64,000 bases of DNA from NCBI GenBank assembly GCA_002197995.1, contig NGZR01000004.1, positions 2,666,001-2,730,000 of the forward strand, written 5' to 3'. Shown here in pieces: positions 12,152 through 21,993 of this stretch. The first letter of the stretch is position 1. Every line of letters begins with the position of its first letter. This stretch comes from Gaeumannomyces sp. JS-464. Its lineage: Eukaryota > Ascomycota > Sordariomycetes > Magnaporthales > Magnaporthaceae. Made by a program: the position numbers and the translations under genes. The notes beneath the pieces are model-generated. The model was not told the DNA's origin, did not search any database, and saw only the letters and a list, made by a program, of their open reading frames with translations.

Positions 12152-13441
12152 TCACAGATCATGGAGTTGTATCTGCAGACCCAGCTTCTCATGTGCGGCC
12201 TCCAGATGCTCCCGTGTGTCTGGATGATGAAATTGGAGCATGATATCCATCTCAGCGATCTTGGCCATCAGCCTATTCCTCTCCTCGGCTTTGGGATCAA
12301 CATGATGTGCTGATGGCGTGGGCTGTTCGTTGGCCCTCGCAATGGCGAGCTCAGAGCGGAGTTTCGCGATTGTCTCTTCGTCTTCTCTGTGCCTATTCTC
12401 CAGGAATGACACTCGTTCGAAGATCTGTTCCATCATCTTGGACACGGCATCTTGGGGGACCTTTGCCGGCTCTTGGACGTTTCCTCCATGATACGAATCG
12501 GGATTGGAACCGGACGTTTCTTGCCGTGCCTCGGCAAACTGCGAAGACGGATGGTCCGAGGAGACGCTTGTGGCTGGGGTAGAAATCACCATGGCACCCT
12601 CTGCCGAGTCTGGGGCTAGATTGCACCTGCCTGGCGGGTATCCGGTGACGGCCGCTATAGATGGGGCAGTGACCGACATGGAATCCGAGGCTGTCGCCGA
12701 GGCTGCCGAGTTCGGTATGCCTTCAACCTTGGATCTCAATGCGGCGGGCACTGGGTCGTCGAGGAGGAGATCGCCACCGAGGACCCCGCTGTACCAGTAC
12801 CGAACCTTCGAGGGGTAGGTTGGAAAGTTGCTTGGCTCTGGCTTCGACGCAAGAAACCCGGAGAGCTTCGCTTCCTCGAGCAAAGGAATCAGATCTGACA
12901 GTCGGTTGGAATTGTAAGCGATAGCGAAGAGAATCATGACTTGGAGCCGCAAGACAAAAATTTCGCTGTCGGACAGAACGTAGTCGTTGAGGGCTTCATC
13001 TACCCCGGCGTCGACGACCTCGTCCCAAGTTTTATGGCGCAGGGCAGCTTGGCTAATGGCGGAAACGATCTCGGAAGCTGTCCTCCAGGCCGGGTGCCTT
13101 CGAGGCGTGCATTTCTCCACCGAGCGGTATTGCTTCACCATGAAGACCCAACTCTCGGAGTTCCCATGGCCGCGCATGAAGTGATAGGCCGCCGCCGCCA
13201 GAGCCACCTTGTCGAAAAAGAAGATGTCCCGCCGGATCGATTTGTCATCGATAGGCAGACTGTATACACGTTGAACGGCTCGATCGAAGTCTTTCAGGAA
13301 CCACTGAGGCACTTTTAATCGGGCCGACGGGAAGTCCCCCCACTCCTGGGGTCCAGATGTGTGATCTGGCCATGCGCTTAAGCCTCCTCCCGGACTATCG
13401 TGGGTGGTCTCCCACGATCCCGTTTCGGTCCAGGACCCCAT
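12152..13441 (-). CDS. Unrecognised protein with C-terminal coiled coil
   Basis: Single-exon open frame of about 429 codons from the ATG at 13441 (MGSWTETGSW). The frame stays open upstream to 13726, but that stretch is low-complexity and basic (RSRRSRKKPQQHRRYKHRR), so I prefer the inner start. Residues about 1-240 look like a folded, mostly helical domain with aromatic clusters (PQWFLKDFDRAVQRVY, YHFMRGHGNSESWVF). Residues 250-330 are Ser/Thr/Ala-rich and probably disordered. The last 100 residues form a likely coiled coil (KMMEQIFERVSFLENRHRED, then KLRSELAIARA). No catalytic motif or membrane segment is visible and I cannot name a family. Undisturbed reading frame over this length, in contrast to the decayed region on its right-hand (3') side, argues that it is a real gene. 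Confidence 0.7.
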   Translation of the reverse strand: MGSWTETGSWETTHDSPGGGLSAWPDHTSGPQEWGDFPSARLKVPQWFLKDFDRAVQRVYSLPIDDKSIRRDIFFFDKVALAAAAYHFMRGHGNSESWVFMVKQYRSVEKCTPRRHPAWRTASEIVSAISQAALRHKTWDEVVDAGVDEALNDYVLSDSEIFVLRLQVMILFAIAYNSNRLSDLIPLLEEAKLSGFLASKPEPSNFPTYPSKVRYWYSGVLGGDLLLDDPVPAALRSKVEGIPNSAASATASDSMSVTAPSIAAVTGYPPGRCNLAPDSAEGAMVISTPATSVSSDHPSSQFAEARQETSGSNPDSYHGGNVQEPAKVPQDAVSKMMEQIFERVSFLENRHREDEETIAKLRSELAIARANEQPTPSAHHVDPKAEERNRLMAKIAEMDIMLQFHHPDTREHLEAAHEKLGLQIQLHDL

Positions 13442-13894
13442 CTGGAATTGTGTGCGACGGTGTTTGTAACGACGATGCTGTTGTGGCTTTTTTCTAGAGC
13501 GCCGCGAGCGCCCAGAGTGCCGAGGACGAGGGTTGCTGATGGGAGTTGAAGGCGGGAACCGAAGGACGGAATGGGAGGACGACGGGCTTTGTTTGGGGGC
13601 GTGGTGCCCTCCAAGCCCACAAGTTGGGAATGGAAGAAAAGAAAGGGAAGGCCCAGACTGGGCCGAACCAAACCGCTCTGGAAGGAACAAGGCGCTGTTA
13701 CTCCTGCCCGCCTCCGCCGCGATCAACCACCCCCCACTAAGTTGTGAGGCATGATAGAACCAAGAAGAAGGCGCACGCTGAAAGAAGGGAAGGAACGGAA
13801 GGCCAGGAGGCGATGCGGGAGGAAATTACAGCACAAGTGCCGGATAGCAGCCTTATCAATCCGAAGTCGAGGCCTATCCTCAACAAGCTCCCGC

Positions 13895-13986
13895 GACACT
13901 CGGGGATGGCTGAGTGGTTAAGAGCCCGGCTCCCACCTTCCAATCCCCACCGTCGTGAGTTCGAGTCTGAGTATGTTCAGGTGTCC
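13895..13986 (+). pseudogene. tRNA-like relic (Ser/Leu class?)
   Basis: The segment has a good A-box-like stretch (TGGCTGAGTGGTTAAGAGC, 13907-13925) that folds a D-arm GGCT/AGCC, a B-box-like GAGTTCGAGTC (13957-13967), and short complementary ends GACAC (13895-13899) and GTGTC (13981-13985). The spacing suits a long-variable-arm tRNA. However, no convincing anticodon stem forms, the T-stem pairs at only three of five positions and extra bases lie beside the acceptor. I read it as a degenerate tRNA or tRNA-derived sequence, not a working gene. Confidence 0.35.
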
Positions 13987-14352
13987 TAATTTAGGTATAA
14001 AGTTCCTGCATCTCTACTCGATGAAAAGAGTCTTGGTAAAACCAACACATTGAAATAGCACGGTTTTCGTAGCCGGGCCACCTAAAACATAAAGGTGGTT
14101 CGGTGAGCTTTTTGTAAAAATTGATTTTTTATTTTAATTCCCATTTTGGGAAGCAGGAGGTTTAAAAGGCGAGGATGATGGCATCGAACATTTAGCTACT
14201 GCGATCAAACACACCTCATTTATCAACTGCCATTTGTGTGAGAATGTTGTTTTTTGTGAACAGGCCTTTTTTAATGTAAGGGCGCATTTATTGGCAAATG
14301 CAAATCTAGAATGCTTTGGAATGCGTGAAGGCGCGAAAAGCATGCTGCATCT
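13987..14352. other. AT-rich patch with hairpin, downstream of GH92
   Basis: Clearly more AT-rich than its surroundings. It holds a hairpin (CCACCT 14078-14083 with AGGTGG 14093-14098) followed by T-rich sequence. On the plus strand a frame without an early ATG is open for 81 codons from 14138 to the stop at 14381-14383. Its right end is also the 3' end of the minus-strand GH92 gene, so part of it is probably that gene's 3'UTR. Confidence 0.4.
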
Positions 14353-17300
14353 TTATGGCCTCCCTCCCGCCTGGGACCGATAGGGGTCGTCAGGATCACC
14401 AGGCCCCCGCCGGTTCGACGCGGGCAGCGTCGCCGGGTCGACAATGTCATCACGCTCTCCGACGGGATAGCTCGGGGGAAGGTCTGGGTCGGTTATGCCC
14501 CACGTGCCTGACGCGGGATCGTCCGTGACGGTGAGCTCGAGCATGCCGCCCTCGCGGAAGAATTGGTGCGTGATCCAGTTGCGCGTAAACTTGTTTCCAT
14601 TGAGGGTTGCGCTCTTGATGTACTTCTTGCCGTAGGTTGGATCGAAGTTGCGGATCCTGATGGTCGCCCGCTTGCCCGCGGCTCGGGCTCCTGGGTCGGT
14701 GGCCAGGATGGAGATCTCCGGGAAGAAGGGCGGCGTGATGAGGTACACGTCCTGGCCGGCCACGGGAAAGAATCCCATCATAACCATGCTGCTAAAGGCG
14801 CCCATAGCGCAATCGTCGTTGCCTGGGATGCCGTTGATGCTGGTGTTAAACTGGCTGGGAATGTAACGGTGGATCCAGTATGAGCTCAGATCGGGCCTTT
14901 TTGCGTAGTGGAACTGCAAAGCCGTGAGGAAGGTCGGCTCGTTCCCCATGTAGGCGATCTCCTCGTGCCAGTAACTAAGACGCTTGACGAAGGTCTCCTT
15001 GCCCCCCATCTTTTCGATCAGCGTCGCCATGTCCTGCGGCACGAAAAAGCTGTAAAGCCACGAGCTCCCTTCATAGGAGGCAAATCGTGTGTCGTAGTAG
15101 CAACCATGGAAATTGGTTTTGGGGCTACACAGCCGGACATTGTGGTACACAAATTGCCCGTCCCGCTTTCTTGGCTGAAGGAAGCCTTTGAAGGGGCTCA
15201 AGACGATGTCGCCCGCGTGGGTTTCTCTGTAGATGTCAAGGGACCTGAAGAAAACGAAAACGGTTAGCATTCGAACGCCAGATGAAGGGGAGTAACTAGG
15301 CCCAGGGGACAGGCGCGAGGTTATGAAGAGGATGGGGCTCACTGTTCACTCCAGATGTTCTTCCAATTGCCGCCTCGTTTGTGGTATTTTTCGGCGTCCT
15401 CCTTGTGCCCGAGGCCTTTGGCAAGCAGTGATATGCAAAAGTCGTCATAAGCGTACTCGACCAAACGGGACATTTCCCTACTCGTCGGTCCAGAGCCGAG
15501 GCTGTCCTGGTCATCCACTGGGATGTACCCGAGTTTGTGATATGACTGGAGATTTCCTCGCCCCTCGAACGACCACATCTTTGGTTCTTCTTCAGCATCT
15601 GAAACTACGGCTTCATATGCCGTTTTCCAGTCGATGCCATCACGCAGCCCTTTGACATACGCGTCCGCAATTACAATATCGCTATTTGACCCGCCTTGGC
15701 TGTAACCCTTACTAAAGCTCATCCGACAGTCAGGAAGCTTACCCAGGTTCCGATAAATGTCGATCAGAGTGCGAAGCATCTCGGTTTGCGCGACGGGGTC
15801 GATAACTGTCAGCAGAGGATGCTGGGCTCTGAAAGAATCCCATATACAGTAAAACCTGTGATCGAGGATCACTTTATTAGCGTTTGGTCGCATGGGCGTG
15901 AGTGAGGCACGTGATCGGAGTCTGCAGGACAATCGCGTTGGACTTTATGGCAGGGCGGGCTGGCCTCCGTGCGACTGCCAAGGTAAACAGCTAGTACGCT
16001 GTAATACTATCGTTGCCAAAGGTTGTCGCAATCCTCGGGACCTTCCGAGATCTCGGGAACAACAGGTTATGTGCAGGGGACAGGAACGCAGGGACGCACA
16101 GGAATGTAACAAGGGAGGAGGCAGGCATGACGCAAGGGATAGGAAACACGTACGAGTCAAAATAAGGCTCTTTCGACTCCCACAACGGGTTTTCACTCGT
16201 GTAGTTCTGAGGCGATATCAGGGATCTGTAGAGACCGGACCAAAAAGTGGTCGTATAAGATTCGTTCACGCCACGAGTATCGATCTCGACCACGCTCAGC
16301 TTTTCACGCCAGGCCCGCTGGGCAGCGGTAAAGGTTCCGTCAAAGTCAAAGTCGGGTATCTGGGCCTCAGCGTTGGCGCAGGCCTGCTCAACCGTCATGA
16401 AGGAAATGCCCACACGAGCCAAGATGGACGCCTGCCTGGACGGCGGCGCCTCGAACTGGACCCAGGCGCCCGCCGACCCTGGGGGCGCCGGCTTGAGCTC
16501 CTTCACCTCCTCGTTGACGTCGAGATCGCCCTTGAAGGTGCCGGACTTGCGGACGCGGGCACCGCGGACATCGACGCAGACGAAGGCCCCGTATTTGCCT
16601 GTGCCGAAGGAGGGCGCGAACTCCCCGTGGCCCGTAATGCGAGCCGTTGACGAGCCGGCGGCGGCGTCTACCTTGACGTCGCCGCTCCGGCGGCTGTTGC
16701 TGAGGTCGGTCAGGTCCAGGAGTAAGAGGGGGCCGAATGGCACGCGGTTGCCCTTCTCGTCTTTCAGGGCGGAGGCGCCCGGAAACGAGAAGCGGTACAA
16801 CGCGGCGCGCTCCGTGGTCGTCATCTCGGCCTTGACCGAGTTGGTGAGCTCGATGGCGAAGTAGCCCGGCGTCGCCCGAGCGGACTCGTTGACCCTGGGG
16901 ACTCCCCTCGTCGAAGACGAGAAGACGCACTTCTGAACGTCGCCCTCGGGACACCCCGCATGAACCCATAGGGGGAAGTTTCCCAGGGACGGGTTCCCAC
17001 CAGTGCCAGAATCATGGAGATGAGAGAATCCCACGATTTTGGAATTGTCGGAGACAAAACCAGCGGCGTTCTCTGCGTGAGAGTCACAATCGGCCACCGC
17101 TTTCACCATGCCGTATGGCAGCGTCGCGCCGGGGAAAACATGGCCTCCGTTGACGGTGCCGATCAAGGGGTCGACATAGCGGAGAATGTCGGTCTTGGCG
17201 AATGTGGCGCCGTGGTTCGGGCGCAGGTTGCTCAGCTGGTGGCCACCGCCGCTCGGGAGCAGGAAGAAAAGCGCAGTTCCAGAGGCAGCGAGAATCAAAA

Positions 17301-17382
17301 GCAGGCGGCTCTTCCGCGGCAGGCCGGTCAGATGGATGGGTGGTGCCGTGAAGGCTTTTGTCCCAGACGCGGCGTTACCCAT
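14353..17382 (-). CDS. GH92 alpha-mannosidase, membrane-anchored
   Basis: Glycoside hydrolase family 92 (Ca2+-dependent exo-alpha-mannosidase acting on alpha-1,2/1,3-linked mannose of N- or O-glycans). Three exons: 17382-16154, 15855-15343 and 15244-14353; the joins restore DSFYCIWDSF and SEQSLDIY. Family blocks are clear: RYVDPLIGTVNGGHVFPGAT, GFSHLHDSGTGG, SLISPQNYTS, CRMSFSKGYSQGGSNSD, AYMGNEPTF and GIPGNDDCAMGAFSS, the last two around the catalytic acid/base region. Near the N-terminus RLLLILAASGTALFFLL is a single hydrophobic segment after a basic stretch, suggesting a type II anchor or uncleaved signal in the secretory pathway. I chose the ATG at 17382 (MGNAASG); an upstream in-frame ATG at 17469 would add 29 residues. 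No frameshift was needed. The first intron (298 bases) is long for a fungus. Confidence 0.9.
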
Positions 17383-17832
17383 AGCGGAGGTTCTGGCCGC
17401 CTCGTGGGACCAGCCTCTCTCAACCGCGCAAATAACAAGAAGCCGTGCGAACAATAGATGCCAGATCAAGAGACCGAACAGGGCAAAGCGCGCGGCTCAG
17501 GGACGGACCAGCCATTTAGGAATGAGCAAGCAAAGAAAAGACACGGCGCAAAGACTACGGCCGCTGGATGAGTGGCCGCGGTCCGAGCTCGTGACAAGAG
17601 GTTACCAGCCAGAGTGTAGGTCTTGGCATTGGCAGGCTGCAGCTTGTCCAGGGGCTAAGGTGGGCAACATCTCCAGCAAGGATGGGATTAGCGGATTAGC
17701 GGGAACGCCAAACTGGGGTGTAGCAGAGAACCGGGCCGCTACAGAGCAGAGAACAGGATCGGGCCCAGGCACGTGCCTCCAGCTGGACTCGTTCACTGTG
17801 GCCTCAAAACTCTCAACTGCTTTTTTTCTTCT

Positions 17833-17866
<34 letters not shown>

Positions 17867-18231
17867 GTTATTATTTCAATCATCACACAAATTGGAGGCG
17901 TAGAGTTGGAGATCTCGGAGCGATGATGTCCATCTGCGCCTTTTCGGCCACTTGAGCTCCACTCCACAGTGGGCTGCCCTATCCCCGCGGACCGCCGGCT
18001 GAATTGGGTGCCTGAAGAGCGGGCGCCTGACCAAACCAATTGATTGAAGCAGTTCGTGACCGTGCCGCAGGCTCAGTACAGTTTCGACAGCGGTGTCCCG
18101 TCCACGCGTGGGGTGGAGAGAACCAATGTCGATGGTGTCTAGCATTCCATATTCCAGATTCTTTTGAATTTTATGGACATACCTAATTGCTAGTACAGAG
18201 CTGCTACTTGCGACCGCTCTGTGACCGGGCT
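17383..18231. other. Divergent promoter region, poly-T tract
   Basis: Lies between the 5' end of the GH92 gene (minus) and the 5' end of the MFS transporter gene (plus), so it should hold both promoters. A pure run of 31 T at 17835-17865, preceded by a T/C-rich stretch from 17820, is the main visible landmark. No coding sequence is supported. Confidence 0.5.
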
Positions 18232-19897
18232 ATGAGAGCAACAGGCAGTGCCAGAAACCCGGGGCCCGAGAAACCATCCACCGAGCCGGGGAGCGATGGC
18301 GTCCTTGCCGGCCTGTCCGCCACGCCCGGGCCGGCTGAGAAGTACTCGGCGTTCCTGCGCTGGCAAAAGAACTGCATCATTTTTCTCGCAGCGCTTTCTG
18401 GCTGGTTTTCCAGCATCAGCAGCTTCATATACTTCCCGGCCATCCCATTCCTCGCCGCCGACCTCGGCGTCAGCACCCAGGATGTCAACTTGACCGTCAC
18501 TTCCTACCTCATCATGTCCGGCATCTTCCCCTCCATAATGGGAGATGCCGCTGATAGGTTCGGGAGGAGACCGGTTCTGATCTTCGCCCTGGCTGTCTAC
18601 CTCGGCGCCAACATCGGTCTTGCTCTACAATCGCACTTCGCGCTCCTGTTTTTTCTTCGGATGTTGCAGAGCGCAGGCATCTCCGGAACATTTTCCATCG
18701 CCTATGGTGTTCTCGGTGACCTGTTCACTCCTGCAGAGCGGGGAGGTTATTCTGGCATCATTGCATCTTTGTGCGCACGCTCTATCCCTCACCTCGACTT
18801 TCGCTTCAATCGGGATACTGACAAAGTTTTCGACGGCAGTCTTAACACTCCTCCAAGTATCGGACCCGTCCTAAGTGGTCTTCTGCTCCTGCGATTGAGT
18901 TGGAGATCCATTTTCTGGTTTCTCACGATCTCCGCGGCCTTGGCTCTCGTGACAATGATCATATTCTTGCCCGAGACTGCGAGAAGCGTCGTTGGGAACG
19001 GCGGCGTTGCTGCGAACCCAATCAGCAAGGCGCCATGCCCGCTACTCTCTCCAAAGTCTACCCGCCAATCGGAAAGCAATGGCGATCTCCCCTCTCGAGC
19101 CCGATCGCCCGGGTTCCCGAATCCACTGGCCTCCTTGAAGTTACTCCGACATCCTGACACAGCCATCATTTTGGTCGCATTCGGTGTCAATTACACCGTC
19201 TATTGCTGTCTGCAGGCGTCTCTTTCCACACTGTTTGTGAGAGTATATCAAGTTTCCGGCCTTGTGGCTGGGCTAATTTATCTCCCCTTTGGTGTGGGTT
19301 GCGCCGTGGCTGCCTTTGGGACTGGGAGGCTTCTAGATGCTAGCTACAAGAGGACTGCCTCTAAATGCGGCATTGTCGTTGACAAAAGCCAGGCCACTGA
19401 TCTTTGGGATTTCCCCATTGAGCGCGCAAGGCTTCGTGGTGTCAAGCTGAGTGTCGCCCTTAGTGCTGTTCTCGTCATGGCCTATGTCAGTGATTTTGGG
19501 AGTCATTTTTTTTCACCTTCGGTCAATATCTTGGGAAGCATGAAGCTAACTCAAAATTTCTCAGGGCTGGCTTATAGAGGCTCGTATACATATGGCAGGC
19601 CCATTGGTCTTACAGTTTTTCACTGGCCTCTCCCTCCAGATTCTTTTTACCTCATTGAACACGCTGATTGTTGATATACATCCGGACTGCCCTTCGACAG
19701 CCCAGGCCGCCTGCAATTTTGTCCGATGCGAGATGGCCGCGGCATGTCTCGCAGGATTGGACGCATCACTTCGAAGCCTCGGCGCAGGATGGACTTTCGT
19801 CATTTTCGGCGCAGGCCTCCTCCTGGTCACTCTTCTTCTACTTCTCCTCGAAGTGAAGGGGATGAAATGGCGGCAGTCGCGCTCAACGGCGCGCTGA
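18232..19897 (+). CDS. MFS drug:H+ antiporter (DHA1 type)
   Basis: Twelve-helix major facilitator, probably a plasma-membrane exporter of drugs or metabolites. Exons 18232-18770, 18840-19485 and 19565-19897. The first intron is exactly 69 bases with no stop, so it can be read through; splicing gives SFLNTPPSIGPVLSG, which matches family motif C (GPVLSG, TM5) and supports it. Motif A is seen as GDAADRFGRRPV between TM2 and TM3. A long central loop (about residues 265-300, rich in Ser/Pro) separates the two six-helix halves. The protein ends with a hydrophobic TM12 and a basic tail (KGMKWRQSRSTAR). Both motifs and the length (about 505 residues) point to the DHA1 (12-TMS) group, similar to yeast QDR-type carriers. 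An in-frame ATG at 18187 is an alternative start. Substrate unknown. Confidence 0.85.
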
Positions 19898-20078
19898 ACA
19901 GGCCATGTTTTCGAAATACCGCGCACACAGATGACTGTGGAGTGGCTCTCTTCAATTCTGAGCTACGTCCAAGATCTCGCCGCGTATTGATACAACAGAA
20001 CATTGTAATCAGAGGACAGAAATCATACCCATCATGTGCGATGGCCCGCACCTTGATTCCACACCTGCCCGCCCGCAT

Positions 20079-21230
20079 CTACATCTCGTCTCTGTACCGG
20101 TTGATGAGCCAGTTGAGCTCATTCAGCGCGATCCTCCTTGTCTCCGCCCCAGGGAAATGCGCCGAGTTGATCAGCAGCGTCTCGACAGAATACAGTCGAT
20201 TCCTGTCGTCGGCCTCGTCCTTTGGCTCACTCGGCTCCATGTGTTTGGAGTATTCGTCCCGATAGGCCTCATTATGCAGCTTGTGGTGTTCGCATCTCCA
20301 GATCCCCGTCTCCTTTTCATGGTGCGCATAATAGGCGGCGGCGTCGTATATATAGATACGGCCGTCCTGGGCGTCGGTTCCGATGTTGGATTCCCAGAGG
20401 TCTCCGTGGATCAACGACGGCTTGATGGTTCGGCCGTCGGCCACCAGGGCGTTGAGCAGCCGGGGTATTAGCTTTGTAGTGGCGATTTCCATGGCGTCAT
20501 CAAGCTCTTTCCAGGGGCCATTGACCTCGACGTCAAGGTCATAGACGTCACGGATCAGGGTAGTGAAAAAGGAGGTCCAGTTGTCATCCCACGTCGTGTT
20601 GAGCGGTAATTTTCCATCGAAGGTGGTACAGTGGAATCCGAATTTCCCAGTCGGAGACTCGCTGATGCGGTGCAATTTTGCCAGGGTCTCCCGAGAAGCA
20701 CAGGGTCAGGGAGCTTCTTCTGAATGATGCGCAGGTATTCACAGATGAGAGTAGTATGTATCCGGAGTGTTCGGATCACTGCACTTCCCATAGCCGATGG
20801 GCTCAGGGGCAATGCTGGGAAGGGTCTTGTAGATCTCGGACATCGACATGAACTCGCCGAGGACTCTTTCGGCCGCATCGGGCGCTTTCAGCGTCTATCA
20901 TATTTTAGCATGGCTAAATGCGCATTTTTCTTACGAGGTGCGCGATCGATGGACGTCTTGGGCCAAACAGACGGTCAATCACTGACCTTGAGAAAGTAGG
21001 CTTTGCGTGAACCGTCAGCCTGCTGGGTCTCCACCCGCGACGTTGACGCCCAGGCAGAGAGCCCATGCTGCTTGACAGACAGGACATCGCTGCCCTCTGG
21101 AAGTACTGTGAGGGGTGGATGTTAACATATGAGGCTGTTGTATAGCGAGCGATAATTTGAGAAACAACTTGCCGCCAAGTATAGCCGGGCGAGCTGAATC
21201 GCGGCCATGACCAGGATAGCGGTCAAATCC
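20079..21230 (-). CDS. Ketosamine-3-kinase (fructosamine kinase family), copy A
   Basis: Protein-repair kinase family (FN3K/FN3K-RP) that phosphorylates fructosamine or ribulosamine adducts on glycated proteins. Blocks in order: a first exon near 21210-21173; a second at about 21107-20996 (LSAWASTSRVETQQADGS, AYFLK); and a main exon from about 20890, GEFMSMSEIYKTLPSIAPEP, ESPTGKFGFHCTT and the catalytic HGDLWESN. The family's DPAxFY after it is altered to DAAAYY. The C-terminus is NWLINRYRDEM. Two compensating single-base indels interrupt the main exon, near 20750 and near 20688, with the segment between (ICEYLRIIQKKLPDPVL) in another frame. The first intron seems to use a GC donor (G|GCAAGT). 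I could not find a start ATG in frame, so the 5' limit is approximate. Divergent from the NLR gene at 21994. A second copy lies at 45955-47475. Confidence 0.75.
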
Positions 21231-21993
21231 GAGTCTGTGGATAGGTTCGGCAGGAGGTCAATGGTCGACCTGGCCCGTCAATGAAAACTGGGAAGGCATA
21301 GGTTGTGGCAGCCTTTGGCTGATATAGATTGCTCGTGACATGACCGTAGCATGGTAACAAGGCCCCTACATGGTTGTCAGCCCGCGCAAGCGCCGTGGAT
21401 GCTGGTGGGAAAAACGAGCAGACCCGGTGGTTGGTTGATATGGTGTGCTATAAGCGCCGTCCTTGCATAATGATGCAGCTCCCAGTTTCGGGGTTGCATC
21501 CAGCGGCATGCAGGTTGGTATGGGTGGAGGGCAGGCTACAACCAACACTGGCGGCTTGCGGGGGTGCTTGGCGAGACACATGAAGACCATCGCTTGATAA
21601 TAGCGAAACTTGATCATCGACAGTCATCGCTGATTGTCAGTTGGCAAGACCAGAAGCATTGATCTTGTCCAACCTAGGCTTGGACGAGAATGGTGGTAAT
21701 TTGTCCCCTCCCCCCTCCCCTAGCGCGTTTTGACTCTCTGTGCACGCTCCATCCTTTGGCGTCCACCGGGCTCTGGACTCTGGACTACCAACTGATCGTG
21801 GCGGGCACCTGCAATTGATTGCCATTGAATAGGTGGATATGTGCCGGTGCTCAGGGGCAAATACTGGAGAGGGTTCGGTCATATTGATGCTAATGGAGAC
21901 TTTGTTTGTGAAACTTAGTGGAAACGCCTCAGGGCGGGCCGAGCCGGCAGCTCAACTGATTCAGAAAACGACTCGCTGTCACGATCGCAGACC

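Noticed and set aside
18771..18839. Retention of the 69-base segment as coding sequence in the MFS gene
   Set aside because: It has GTGCGC and GGCAG borders, and removing it restores the conserved TM5 approach SFLNTPPSIGPVLSG; left in, it would insert a hydrophilic stretch within a membrane region.
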